From: Ovis canadensis
Lineage: Eukaryota > Chordata > Mammalia > Artiodactyla > Bovidae
Direction: 5' to 3'
Length of the DNA: 64,000 nt
Assembly: GCF_042477335.2 (NCBI RefSeq)
Contig: NC_091256.1
Span: 49,493,001 to 49,557,000 of the forward strand
The first letter of the stretch is position 1, and each line of letters begins with the position of its first letter. The notes under the pieces are model-generated. The model saw only the letters and a list, made by a program, of their open reading frames with translations, did no database searches and was not told the origin of the DNA. This document shows positions 44,587 to 56,260 of the stretch, one piece after another. Position numbers and translations under genes: made by a program.

Positions 44587-45824
44587 AGTGATTATAACAA
44601 TTAAAAATGAAAGTGACCATAGAACTTGACCAGTGCAGCTTCTCATTCAAAGCAGAAGTTACCTTTTAAAATATTTTTGATAAAGGCTTATGTTGCTTCT
44701 GCTTGAATGTATTTGGTGCCCAGGAAGATGCTGTAATTGACCTTTAACATTCATATTTTAAGATCTAAGTTTCCAAATCCCTGAACACCATAATAGTATT
44801 CAGACCTCTTCACTTTCTCTCAGCTTCCGTCATCTGCACCAGGATTTGGCTTTCCTTTCAGAGCTCTTCTTCCTCTCCCCGCCCGCGCCCCCCCCCCCCC
44901 ACAGAAACAGTTATGTATCTCTTCACAAGAGTTACTGTTTCTCTAAAAACCAAAACAAGCCATGGGCATGGAACAACAGGAGAGAGAGAGAATATCTTAG
45001 GTTTATTTCCTAGAAGCACCCTTCTCTCACATACCTCATGGTATTGGACGCACATTTTGTGCCTCAGCAAAAATACGTATCACTTCATTTCACAGCTCTT
45101 TGGGTTGCTTGGCTAATGGTGAAAGTAGAGAATGAGTTTAAGATATAACTTGTTCCACCTGTGGATAAACTGAACAGAAAATTTTTCTTTTGTATCCAGT
45201 TTAGTTTGTTTTTATTGGTTATCTTAATGAAGACAAAAATTGAGCATAATACTCTATAAACAGTGTGATAAGCATAAGATTCAGTAGAACTGTCAAAGTT
45301 CCAGAGTTGTACATTAGATTTCTGTTAAAGTAGCAGTGTTTATAAAACAGTAGTATCACACTGCTCGCTGTTCACTAACTGTCCTTTTTGATATGAACAG
45401 ACTAAATCTGTATTCTATATTTATGAAAGTCAGTTCTTGAAGTATGACTATATAGCTATTTATTAGATCCAGTTTAGTTCTACTCAACATTTGAAGATCT
45501 TTTTAAAATCTTGAGAGTCATTTTAATGCATTGTTACTTTTTCAGATGTATGTGTCGTATGTGGTGTCTACTTTCCAGGTCTTTATTGAGGTTTTTGACA
45601 AATAAGAAAGGACAGGGTCCAATATATTCATATTTCTGGTCCCATTAATTCATATTGACTGTTCAAATGTAAAATAATTTTCAGCCTCAAATATTCTGTG
45701 ATTCTCATTTGTCTTGTATTTAAGGAGTACATAAAGATGAGTACTTTGATTAGTGTGTTTAAAGTCAAGCAACGAGGAGGGATTAATCAAAAGTAAGGTT
45801 TTTAGAAAGATAATATTTACAACA
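44587..45824. other. No recognised gene
   Basis: Unique-looking sequence with a mixed C-rich run at 44877-44900. No supported exon. Confidence 0.4.
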
Positions 45825-45868
45825 TTGTAAATCAACTATATTCCAATGAAAGTTAATTTTAAAAAGAA
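45825..45868 (+). mobile_element. L1 3' tip
   Basis: 'acaacattgtaaatcaacta' followed by 'ttccaatgaaag' is the last stretch of a ruminant L1. Only about 45 bp are present. Confidence 0.65.
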
Positions 45869-46011
45869 AGGTAGAATTTTGTGATGGCTAGTTGACCTGG
45901 AACTCAAGAGTGGTGAATGTCTTGACTTCTTTACTTTAAATGGAAGATCAAGTTAAAATTTGAGTGATGAATGCTGTTTTCTGAAGTTATATATCAATCT
46001 TCTCTATCTTT

Positions 46012-48112
46012 GTTAGCTCCAGCTACCATGAGAAAAATACCATAAGCAAGGTGGCTTAAACAACAGAAATGTGTTTACCACAGTTCCGGAGGCTGGAGGT
46101 CCAAGACCAGGATGCCAGCATACCTAGGTTCTGGTGAAGTCTCCCTGGCTTGCACATGGCTGAATGCCTTCTAGCTGAGTCCTCACATGACTGAGAGAGA
46201 GCTCTAATAGTTCTTCCTCTTAGAAGAGTTCAGCTCAATCACTCAGTCATGTCTGACTCATTTTGACCCCATGGACTGCAGCATGCCAGGCTTCCCTGTC
46301 TGTCACCCACTCCTGGAGCTTGCTGAAAGTCATGTCCATCGAGTTGATGATGCCATCCAATCATCTCATCCTCTCTCATCCCTTTCTCCTCCTGCCTTCA
46401 ATTTTTCCCAGCATCAGGGTCTTTTCCAGTGAATCAGTTCTTTGCATCAGGTGGCCAGAGTATTGGAGCTTCAGCTTCAATCCTTCCAATAAATATTCAG
46501 GGTTGATTTCCTTTAGGATTGACTGGTTTGATCTCCTTGCAGTCCAAGGACTCTCAAGAGTCTCCTCCAATACCAGAGCTCAAAAACATGAATTCTTCAG
46601 TGTTCAGCCTTGTTTGTGGTCCAACTCTCACATCCATACATGACTACTGGAAAAACCATAGCTTTGACTAGACAGACCTTTGTTGGTAAAGTAACATCTC
46701 TTTATTTATGTTGTGTAGGTTTGTCATAGCTTTTCTTCCAAGAAGCAAGCATCACTTAATTTCATGGCTGCAGTGATTTTTGGAGCCCAAGAAAATAAAG
46801 TCTATCACTCTTTCCTTTGTTTCCCCATCTATAGGCCATGAAGTGATGGGACTCAATGTCAGATCTTCGTTTTTTGAATGTTGAGTTTTAAGCCAGCTTT
46901 TTCACTCTCCTCTTTCACTTTCATCAAGAGGCTCTTTAGTTCCTCTTTGCTTTCTGTCATAAGGATGGTGTCATCTGCATCCCTGAGGTTATTGATATTT
47001 CTCCAGGCAATCTTGATTCCAGCTTGTACTTCATCCAGCCCGGCATTTCGCATGATGTACTCTGCATATAAGTTAAATAAGCAGGGTGACAATATACAGC
47101 CTTGATGTACTCCTTTCCCAGTTGGAAACCAGTCCATTGTTCCATGTCTGGTTCTGTCACTTCTCGACCTGCATACAGATTTCTCAGGAGGCAGGTAAGG
47201 TGGTCTGGGATTCCCTTCTCTTTAAGAATTTTCCAGTTTCTTGAGATCCACACAGTCAAAGGCTTTAGGGTAGTAGATGTTCTTCTGGAGTTCTTTTACT
47301 TTTTGTATGTTCCAACAGATGTTGGCAATTTGCTCTCTGGTTCCTCTATCTTTTCTAAATCCAGCTTGAACATCTGGAAGTTCTTGGTTCACATACTGTT
47401 GAAGCCTGGCTTGGAGAATTTTGAGCATTACTTTCTTAGCATGTGAGATGAGTGCAGTTGTGGGGTAGTTTGAACATTTGGCATTGCCTTTCTTTGGGAT
47501 TGGAATGAAAACTGCCCTTTCCAGTCCTGTGGCCACTGCTGAGTTTTCCAAATTTGCTGGCATATTGAGTACAGCACTTACAGCACCATATTTCAGGATT
47601 TGAAATAGCTCTGCTGAAATTCCATCACCTTTACTAGTTTTGTTCGTAGTGATGCTTCCTAAGGTCCGCTTGACTTCACATTCCAGGATGTCTGGCTCAG
47701 GTGAGTGATCACACCTTTGTGATTATCTGGGTCATGAAGATCTTTCTTGTACAATTCTTCTGTGTATTCTTGCCACCTCTTAGTATCTTTTGCTTCTGTT
47801 AGGTCCATACCATTTCTGTCCTTAATTGTGCCCATCTTTGCATGAAATGTTCCCTTGGTATCTAATTTTCTTGAAGAGATCTCTAGTCTTTCCCATTCTA
47901 CGTTTGTCCCATTCTAACCCACATATATGTATGTTCCCATTCTATAGTACTTACAAGAGTACTAATCCCATATGAGGCCCACTCTCATCACCTCAGTTAA
48001 CCCTAGTTAACTCCCAAAGGTACCAGCTCCAAATACCTTATGTTAATTGGTGTTTAGGGCTTCACCATGTGAATTTTGGGGAGACAATTCAATTAGTCAC
48101 CTCTCCTTTTAC
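46012..48112 (-). mobile_element. MaLR LTR (MLT1/MST-type) split by BovB
   Basis: 46012-46227 ('ggtggcttaaacaacagaaa', 'ggaggctggaggtccaaga', 'gctgagtcctcacatgact') and 47951-48112 ('ctccaaataccttatgttaa', 'gtgaattttggggagacaat') are the two ends of one antisense MaLR LTR. A 1.7-kb BovB lies between them. About 45 bp at 47906-47950 is unassigned and repeats the word cccattcta. This is an old endogenous retroelement with no genes. Confidence 0.75.
46228..47905 (-). mobile_element. BovB LINE, longest copy, antisense
   Basis: The longest BovB in the window, from the tail 'gttcagctcaatcactcagt' through the RT domain to the endonuclease-RT linker ('cttgaagagatctctagtct'). Open - strand frames at 47563-47222, 47259-46957, 47137-46859 and 46570-46376 are disconnected by frameshifts. 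The tyrosine of YADD is changed (DADD in the 47137-46859 frame). No functional product. Confidence 0.95.
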
Positions 48113-48792
48113 AGTCTATAGTGCATTGATTCTTATGCTTTTTGCGTTAATATACTTCAAAATGATGTTTCTGCAACAGTTGAAATACATTTGTTGATTG
48201 AGATATCACTGTCTTGTTGCTTTAACTTTTTATCCTTTATATTCAACTCTATTATAATACAGTGTTTTGATAATAAAAACTTGAATCTTTTAAAATCTCT
48301 TAACCTCAAATGATATTTATTATTACATGTTTGATGTTTATTTCTTCTGTAATGAAAATTGAGTTCTGATTTTCATATGGTGAGTTTCCCTTGGTTACTG
48401 GCTTTGACATCAAGTCATCACTTCCTACATTATGAGTTTTATTAAAGTTGTTTCTTTATTGATAAGTTTTGGTGACTTAGGCTTTGAGCTCTTATATCCA
48501 ACCTGATATTTTTACATTCTCCATCTCTATAGCTCAGATTTAAGTAACAGCTTGGCTTCAAGAGACATTACCAAGTTAGAATGTATAGAACTTGGATCCC
48601 TCTTTATGTTGGAAATGGGAGACATAAATATCAAAGATTACTCAGGGTTTTAAACCAGAGGTTATCGGAAAAGGTTATGGTAAAATCAGGGAGAACATAT
48701 TTTGGAAAGCAGATAAACATTTTTTGAAAACTTCTTTTAGGGGAGGGAGAATAATCTTAATCTCCCAAAAATGTTGTAAAAATAGTTCCAAG
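48113..48792. other. No recognised feature
   Basis: Unique-looking AT-rich sequence. Confidence 0.4.
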
Positions 48793-48990
48793 AGGGACTT
48801 GCCTGGCTAAGACTCCATATTCCCAATTCAGGAGATCTGGGTTTGATTCCTGGTCAGAGAACTGGATCCTCCATGCCTCAGTTAGGAGTCTACATGCGAC
48901 CTAAAGATCCTCAGTGCCACAGTGAAAATCTCAAAGGTCCCACATGCTGCAGCTAGGACCTGGCGCAGTAAAATAAATATTTTTAAAAAA
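48793..48990 (+). mobile_element. CHR SINE, longer form
   Basis: Head 'agggacttgcctggctaag', B-box-like 'gggtttgattcctgg', body with 'gctgcagctaggacctggc' and an A-rich tail. Confidence 0.85.
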
Positions 48991-49532
48991 CAGTACAAAG
49001 GATTTCCATATCTGTTCACCCCTAGTCCCTGTTAATGGTTTATTACTGGATCTGTTTTACCGTTTTCTGTGTTGCGCATGTGTATGCACTCAGTGCATAT
49101 TACGTGTACTTAACTTCTAATGTCTTGATCTAAACCCTGTCATTACCTGTAAACTTAAATTCAAATGACAAGCTCCTATGCCTCCACTTTTCTCACGCAA
49201 ATAGTACACTTTCTCCTGGGCTTTTGTTGTTGTTAAACGATCAAAGCAATCAGTAATAAACTTGATTCAGCAAGCATTAAATAATCACTATTGTTAAAGA
49301 GTTTTTAATTCAGTCTTGTTGAAATTTCCAGTCCCTTCTACCCTCCTTGTTTTTTCCCAACTTCTCTTCATTCTTGTGAAGTTTAGACTTTCTTGAAATG
49401 TTACTCTAATCATTCTGGCAGTATCCTTACCTCCCTTTTCTTTACACTTACCTGACACAACTCTAATTTCACATTCAGTCCAGCTGCTTACAAAGCCTCC
49501 CATTACTCCCCACTCCTAGACGTGCTGCTGAA
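48991..49532. other. No recognised feature
   Basis: Unique-looking sequence. No supported exon. Confidence 0.4.
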
Positions 49533-50201
49533 CGTTGTTGCTCAGTCGTGTCCAACTCATTGTGACCCTGTGGACTGCAGCAGCATGCCAGGCTTCCCTA
49601 GTCTTCACCATCTCCCAGAGTATGCTCAAACTCATGTCCATTGAGTTGGTGATGCCATCCAACTATCTCATTCTCTGTCGCGTCCCCTTCTCCTGCCTTC
49701 AATCTTTCCCAGTATCAGGGTCTTTTACAGCGAGTCAGCATCAGCTGGCCAAAGTATTGGAGCTTCAGCTTTAGAATCAGTCCTTCCAGTGAATATTCAA
49801 GGTTGATTTCCTTTAGGATTGACTAGTTTGATCTCCTTGTAGTCCAGGAGTCTCTCAGGACTCTTCACCGCCATTCCAAGGCATCAGTTCTTCAGCGCTC
49901 AGTCTTTTTTATTGTCCAGCTCTCACATCCATACGTGACTATTGAAAAAAACATACTTTGACTGTATGGTCCTTTATTGGCAAAGTAATGTCTCTGCTTT
50001 TAAATATGCTGTCTAGGTTTGTCATTGCTTTTCTTCCAAGGAGCAAGAGTCTTTAATTTCATGGCTGCAGTCAGTCCACAGTGATTTTGGAGCCCAAGAA
50101 AATACAGTCTCTCACTGTTTCCATTGTTTCTCCATCTGTTTGCCATGAAGTGATGCCATGATTGCAGTTTTTTGAATTTTGAGTTTTAAGCCAGGTTTTT
50201 T
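49533..50201 (-). mobile_element. BovB LINE, 5' truncated, antisense
   Basis: From 'gttgttgctcagtcgtgtcc' to 'gttttaagccaggtttttt'. It is more diverged than the other copies, with many indels, and contains only the C-terminal and 3' regions. Confidence 0.92.
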
Positions 50202-50206
50202 CATTG

Positions 50207-50329
50207 CTGCTAAGTCACTTCAGTCATGTCCGACTCTGTGCGACCCCATAGGTGGCAGCCCACCAGGCTCCCCCATCCCTGGGATTCTCTAAGCAAGAAT
50301 ACTGGAGTGGGTTGCCATTTTCTTCTCCA
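50207..50329 (-). mobile_element. BovA monomer at BovB edge
   Basis: Antisense second monomer of Bov-A2 ('ctgctaagtcacttcagtc' to 'gttgccattttcttctcca'). A perfect 11-bp duplication ttttttcattg is at 50196-50206 and 50330-50340, so it inserted at the junction of BovB and flanking DNA. Confidence 0.93.
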
Positions 50330-50340
50330 TTTTTTCATTG

Positions 50341-51923
50341 TTAACAGTCTTCAAACCACAGTCTTGGGAATACTTGTGTCCCTGGTTTCCAGCTGCTTCT
50401 GCGTTTCAATGCCTCATTTTAATTGTTGATTTTCTTTCCTCCCAGTTCTTTGAACATCTTTTCCAGCCTTCTCAAACCTATACTCAGTTGGTGGAGATCA
50501 GCATGTCTCTTTCATTTGTTCCTAGTACTAATGGTAGATAATATAGTACACAAGTAAATGTTTTTGTGCTTGAGTGGGGAAATCAAACATTTTTAGTTTG
50601 TAATTCTGTCAATAAATTTAAGTGAGGATATTTTGTTTTATACACAATTAAAAAGCTTGATGGAAGGGTTTGGTTGGGAATTATACTTACTGAAGTAGTG
50701 AACAGTAGATAGATGGCCAAAGAGGAAAACACATAGAGAAGAGAAAGCTGACAAAACCAACTCTCCTGTATAGAGATAGGAAAAAAAATGATACAGGTGT
50801 CAGTTACAGGAACCAGTGAAAGTGGTTTACACATAAGGTCTTTATATTTGTATGTGATACATGACTATTATTAGTATATATTCTGCTTTTATTTGTTCAA
50901 TAAAACATTTGTTAAATGCGTCCAGTGCGCTTCTCTGGAAATGTTTGCAGTTTCTTTTTAATGTTAAGCAAGTTAAATGAGTGGGACGTTGTGCTGTGTT
51001 TCCTAGAGAAACTAAACAATCACCATAAGAACAACGAGAGAAGAGAGGTAAACAGGTCTTGGATACCTAGACGCTCATGGAGGCCAGAAAGATTATAATT
51101 CCGTCCTTTAATTGAATTTTGCAGGTTGGTGATTTACAAAAGTATGGTGTTTGCCCCCCTAATATACTAGATTTTAAATATTACTTAATATTTTTGGTAT
51201 GGAATACTTACAAATACTTTTGTAATTACAAATCAGTCACCTGAAGAAATTTTAGAAATGGTACCTAATCTCTTGATGTGTGGATATCCCTTAAGATTTT
51301 TTTCCCACAAATATTCAGCCTGCAATACCTATTCTTTCATGAAAACCATATTCGTGTTACTATTGTTTCATTCTTTTCATTTCAAAAGGTTGATCATTAT
51401 ATTATGGTAAACTGCTGCCTTTCAAATTTCCCTTAAGACCTTTTGAAAACAGACTGTTTGCTTTGAAAGCACTGACCTCCTTTTTTTTCCCGCTCTCCTC
51501 CATTTCTTCCTTTCATTTTAACTTTTTTTGGTTTTTGCTCAAAAAAGGTAACATATTCACTGTTCAAAATTTAGAAAATGTAGGTGCATGTTTTGCTACA
51601 TCTAATTTCAGTGGGAAAAACAACTAGTTTCTTACCAGCTTTGCTCAGAGTCATAGAACTTTGAATTTAGATGTTCACTTTTTCTTTTGTTAAACAGAGA
51701 AAGAGGATATATTATTCACACAGCTTTGTTTTTGCAGACTGACCCTCAAATCATGATGATTTAGACTTTTAAGTACATAGTAGACAGGATAGTAACATTA
51801 TATATATATAAATTTTTAAAATCAGTTTTATGTCCAGAAAATGCAAATATTTGTGGTTTATTATGTATAAGCCATATAAGATATGTATATATTTAATATA
51901 AATATGTATGTATATTTCTATTT
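50341..51923. other. No recognised gene or repeat
   Basis: About 1.6 kb of unique-looking intronic sequence with a short TA run at about 51799-51811. No exon is supported. Confidence 0.4.
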
Positions 51924-51992
51924 TGGCCTCACTGTGCAGCTTATGGGAATCTTAGTTCCCTGACCAGGGATTGAACCCTGGCCACCACGGAA
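51924..51992 (-). mobile_element. CHR SINE fragment
   Basis: 'cttagttccctgaccaggga' and 'ttgaaccctggccaccac' in antisense. The head is incomplete. Confidence 0.8.
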
Positions 51993-52301
51993 CTAAAAAC
52001 TATTCCTTATAGTATACAAATGATAAAAAGCTTTCAAAGGGATACAAAAGGGATACAAGTAGAGGATATAGTTCTTTGGTTTCTCATAACTGTCCATGTG
52101 TTTTTTTGAAATCTGAAGATAGCAAGTTTGAAGAGAGCATTCCTCTTGAGCAGACAGCTTCAAAAGTTTTTTTTTTCTTTAATTAGTAATTTATGTAAAT
52201 TGTACCTTTTTGTTACTTAAGATGTGGATCTGCTGAATGCAGCCATGCATTTACTCAGAAATTGAGATTTTTTTTAAAATTATTATTTTCTCCTCGATTG
52301 G

Positions 52302-52433
52302 AGAAGGAAATGGCAACCCACTCCAGTATTTTTGCCTGGAGAATCCCCATGGACAGAGGAGCCTGGTGGGCTACAGTCCATAGGGTCGCAAAGAGTTGGA
52401 CATGACTGAGCGACTTCATTTTCTTTCTTTCTT
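52302..52433 (+). mobile_element. BovA monomer with target duplication
   Basis: 'agaaggaaatggcaaccca' to 'gagcgacttcattttcttt' without a tRNA head. A 16-bp duplication with one mismatch flanks it (ttttctcctcgattgg 52286-52301, ttttctcctccattgg 52434-52449). Confidence 0.93.
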
Positions 52434-52459
52434 TTTTCTCCTCCATTGGCTCTTCATGG

Positions 52460-52570
52460 CATTTAGAACAAACACATGGGCGATATTCTTTATCTTAGCC
52501 TAAAATATTCTGCAAAATTTGACCTCTGTCTACCTGACTTCCTCTCCTGCCTTGTTTTCAAGATCAGAAT
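52460..52570 (+). mobile_element. L2 LINE fragment
   Basis: 'tgacctctgtctacctgact' and 'tcctctcctgcc' resemble sense L2. Short. Confidence 0.4.
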
Positions 52571-52584
52571 TGCTTTGTTTTTCT

Positions 52585-53832
52585 GGTGGTGGTTCTCAAC
52601 CATAGCTATCCTTTAGAGCCAAAGCCTTTGACTGTGTGGATCACAATAAACTGTGGAAAATTCTGAAAGAGATGGGAATACCAGACCACCTGACCTGCCT
52701 CTGGAGAAACCTATATGCAGGTCAGGAAGCAACAGTTAGAACTGGACATGAAACAACAGAGTGGTTTCAAATAGGAAAAGGAGTATGTCAAGGCTGTATA
52801 TTGTCACCCTGCTTATGTAACTTCTATGCAGAGTACATCATGAGAAACGGTGGGCTGGAAGAAGCACAAGCTGGAATCAAGATTGCCGGGAGAAATATCA
52901 ATAACCTCAGATATGCAGATGACACCACCCTTATGGCAGAAAGTGAAGAGGAACTAAAAAGCCTCTTGATGAAAGTGAAAGAGGAGAGGGAAAAAGTTGG
53001 CTTAAAGCTCAACATTCAGAAAACTTAAGATCATGGCATCTGGTCCCATCACTTCATGGGAAATAGGTGGGGAAACACTGTCAGGCTTTATTTTTTGGGG
53101 CTCCAAAATCACTGCAGATGGTGATTGCAGCCATGAAATTAAAAGACGCTTACTCGTTGGAAGGAAAGTTATGACCAACCTAGATAGCATATTCAAAAGC
53201 AGAGATAATACTTTGCCAACAAAGGTCCGTCCTGTCAAGTCTACGGTTTTTCCAGTGGTCATGAATGGATGTGAGAGTTGGACTGTGAAGAAGGCTGAGC
53301 GCCGAAGAATTGATGCTTTTGAACTGTGGTGTTTTGAACTTTTGGGAGTCCCTTGGACTGCAAGGAGATTCAACCAGTTCATTCTAAAGGAGAACCATCC
53401 TGGGTGTTCTTTGGAAAGAATGAAGCTAAAGCTGAAACTCCAGTACTTTGGCCACCTCATGCGAAGAATTGACTCATTGGAAAAGACTCTGATGCTGGGA
53501 GGGATTGGGGGCAGGAGGAGAAAGGGACGACAGAGGATGAGATGGCTGGATGGCATCACCGACTCGATGGACGTGAGTTTGAGTGAACTCTGGGAGTTGA
53601 TAATGGACAGGGAAGCCTGGCGTGCTGGGATTCATGGGGGTCACAAAGAGTCAGACAAGACTGAGCGACTGAACTGAACTGAGAGACACTTGGGGAGCTT
53701 TTTGAAGAATGCCATTGTCAGACCTAGCCCCAGAAATCCTGATTTAACTGGTCTAGCACTGAGACCTGGACATATATTACCTTTCAAAATCTTCCCGAAT
53801 AAGTCTGTGCAACCTACATTGAGAACCACAGA
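52585..53832. mobile_element. MER5A DNA element split by BovB
   Basis: Left end 'ggttctcaaccatagctatc' (52591-52610) and right part 'acttggggagctttttgaag' to 'cattgagaaccacag' (53684-53832) together make one MER5A. The BovB lies in the left arm with the 4-bp word agag at both junctions (52615-52618, 53682-53685). Confidence 0.85.
52619..53683 (+). mobile_element. BovB LINE, best-preserved RT fragment
   Basis: 5' truncated within the RT domain and ending in 'gactgaactgaactga'. One frame (52636-53028, 130 codons) covers the RT core with intact YADD at 52912-52923. A second (53033-53677, 214 codons) covers the C-terminal domain. They are separated by one extra base near 53025 in 'aaaacttaagatc'. 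Two-thirds of the element, including the endonuclease, is absent, so it cannot move on its own. Confidence 0.95.
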
Positions 53833-53879
53833 TGGATTTTCTTAACTCATATCCCCTTGTGCATAGAGGTCTTTCAAAC

Positions 53880-54130
53880 CTTCATCATCCTGTCTAAAGT
53901 CTCTTTCCTCTCTGCTGTCTCTTTACCCAGTTTTTTCACTTCCATGTTTTCATGTGCTTATTTATTACAAGTTCCATGAACACAGGGGCATCATGAGGAG
54001 TTGCTAATGGACGGGGAAACTTGGCATACTGCAGTCTGTGGGGTTGCAAATAGTTGGACACAACTGAGCAACTGAGCATTTAAAACATTTGGCAGTTTAT
54101 TAGTTCTCAGCACATTTGTTATATAAGTGT
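53880..54130 (+). mobile_element. Possible L2 3' end hosting a BovB tip
   Basis: 'ttacaagttccatgaacaca' before, and 'tctcagcacatttgttat' then 'gtgttgaatgga' after the BovB tip at 53995-54078, fit a diverged L2 end. Confidence 0.4.
53995..54078 (+). mobile_element. BovB 3' tip
   Basis: 'gaggagttgctaatggacgg' to 'caactgagcaactgagcat'. About 84 bp, with gcat on both sides as a possible duplication. Confidence 0.8.
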
Positions 54131-54575
54131 TGAATGGATATTGTCACTGCAGCAATAGGGAGGTATTTCAGAAGACTTGTTTCTGTGTAACCTGTAGAGG
54201 GTTGCTTTGCTAAATTATATTTCAAGACTATACTAATTACTACATTAGGCTTTAAGAGAACGTAGGTTTCATTATTTTAGGTTTTAGTATCCAAGGGCAA
54301 GAGCACACAAGAGAGAAGATATGTTGTCCCTTGGATTCAGTGTTGTTGATGTGGGTTAGGTTCCCATGCCAGTGCTCAGAAGGAAGAGGCATTTCTCATT
54401 ACCACACTTGCAAGCACCTTTTACGATATAGGGAGAAATAATGACAGTAGTGTTGTACCTAATGAACACAAAGTATTTTCATACATGTATTTGGATACTA
54501 CTACTTTCTGAGTTTTATTTGTTGTGTAAACTACAAGGCAGATCAGAAGTCAAATGAACTCACCAGCTTCTTTTG
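54131..54575. other. No recognised feature
   Basis: Unique-looking sequence. Confidence 0.4.
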
Positions 54576-54586
54576 CTTTCTTCCCC

Positions 54587-54772
54587 TGTGCATGCATGGT
54601 AAGTCGCTTCAGTCGTGTCCACCTCTCCACCAGAGTCCTTTGTCTATGATTTCTCCAGGCAGGAATACTGGAGTGGATTGCCATGTCCTCCTCCATGGGA
54701 TCTTCCCAACCCAGGGATTGAACTCTCATCTCTTAGGCAGGTTCTTTACCATTAACATCACCTGGGAAGCTT
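54587..54772 (-). mobile_element. Bov-tA SINE with target duplication
   Basis: Antisense Bov-tA with part of the body deleted. A perfect 11-bp duplication ctttcttcccc is at 54576-54586 and 54773-54783. Confidence 0.92.
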
Positions 54773-54899
54773 CTTTCTTCCCCCATCTTCTCTAAATCTA
54801 GGCTTTCCACCTTACTTAATGTCTAGTTTTTCACGCTCATCTTTTTCCTTCTTGTTAGTGTTAACATAAAATTTGACTCCTTGATTCCTTGTCCTTCAC

Positions 54900-55290
54900 T
54901 CCTCTTTCCTACACTCCTGTGTCCAGTCTCCATTTTTCAGCCATGGCCTACCTCTTGTCCTAGGTTGTGACAGTCTGGTATCCTCATATTCCACATATGA
55001 GCCCCTGCAATCCATTCTCCACGTTCTTGCCAGAATGATACATATATTTTTGGCCATGCCAAGAGGCTTGTGGGGATCTCAGTTCCCCCACCAGGGATTG
55101 AACCTGGGCCACAGCAGTGACAGTGCCGAATCCTAACCCCAGGACCACCAGGGAACTCCCAGAATATCTTTAAAACAAAAAGCCTCTACTCAGAGTTCAT
55201 TTGCTTCAAAGATAAAATTTTAAATCCTAATGGTCATCCAGCCAATCCTCCCTTTCTTAATAGCTTCCACTTCACCACTTTTTTGTTTTT
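54900..55290 (+). mobile_element. L2 LINE fragment split by CHR
   Basis: 'cctgcaatccattctccac' before and 'aatatctttaaaacaaaaag' after the CHR SINE at 55037-55158 are consecutive in L2. Diverged. Confidence 0.6.
55037..55158 (-). mobile_element. CHR SINE inside L2
   Basis: Antisense CHR with 'ccaccagggattgaacctgg' and the head 'aggaccaccagggaactc'. The 7-bp duplication ccagaat is at 55030-55036 and 55159-55165. Confidence 0.92.
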
Positions 55291-55433
55291 GAACATGATT
55301 AGCATATCAGTGTGGGAGGACCTTTGCATTTGTGTTTTCTTAAGCCTTGAAGCTGCCTGCTTCTCTGTTAGATTCAAGTCAGAAGCTCTCTCTCTAGAGA
55401 GGCTGATAATGATCCACTCATCTAAAGTACTTT

Positions 55434-55517
55434 CAGTTCAGTTCAGTTCAGTCACTCAGTCGACTCTTTGCGACCCCATGAATTGCAGCACGCCAGGCCT
55501 CCCTGTCCGTCACCTGC
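55434..55517 (-). mobile_element. BovB 3' tip
   Basis: An expanded tail of repeated 'cagtt' units followed by 'gcagcacgccaggcctccct'. Only about 84 bp are present. Low divergence suggests a recent insertion. Confidence 0.9.
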
Positions 55518-55989
55518 CCTTTTGTACTTTCTCCTGTTGTCCTGTTTGGTTTTATTTACAGTATTTGTCATCATGTGAAATGACTTTGATTACCTGTTAT
55601 TTGAGTTATCAAACTGAAAAGATCTGTGAGAGCAGATTCTTAGCTCTTATATCTCCAGTTCAGTAATGTTTCAAAATATGGATCACTTAATGACTGACCT
55701 TACCACATACCATATCATAGTGAATATCCTTATGTGTATGTATTTTACACGTTAGACTTCAGTTTAGAACGCAGCAGCACAGCTTAAAACATTCTTAGTT
55801 CCCAAGCCTTGCAAAACAGGCCACAGACTGGATTTAGCCATAGGCCCTAGTTTGCCAAAGCCTGCATTTAGTTCACTGTAAATAGCATGTGAATTGTCTC
55901 TGTTTAATGTCAGAATTCTCTTGTGAAATCACCTGGGCCAGACACTGTTTGAGGATGGGCAGTTTTTGAACAAAGTTGTTTTTTTTTTT
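55518..55989. other. No recognised feature
   Basis: Unique-looking sequence. Confidence 0.4.
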
Positions 55990-56260
55990 TTTCTCCTTTA
56001 TTGTTTTTGCCTGTTTATCTTCAGCCAAATCTGGTAATTTCTATTTTCCTAGAAAATACTTATTTCAGAGCATTCTCTTCGTGTGTGTATTTTATTGTAT
56101 TTATCTCATTCTTCTTAGTGTTTAACTTAAAATTAGAGTGATTCAGCTAATTTCTATATTATTTTTTCCAAAAGAGTCAGCTCTTGAATTTATCAGTTAT
56201 TATTATTCTGTTTTTTAATTTGATTTTTCTTTTCTGCTCTTTTTGAGGTAACTTAAAATG
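55990..56260 (-). mobile_element. Possible L1 ORF2 fragment, antisense
   Basis: 'caaaagagtcagctcttgaa' and the following T-rich text resemble antisense L1 ORF2. Weakly conserved. Confidence 0.5.

Noticed and set aside
53033..53677. 214-codon frame as a host gene
   Set aside because: It is the C-terminal part of a BovB retrotransposon with no start context or splice sites of its own.
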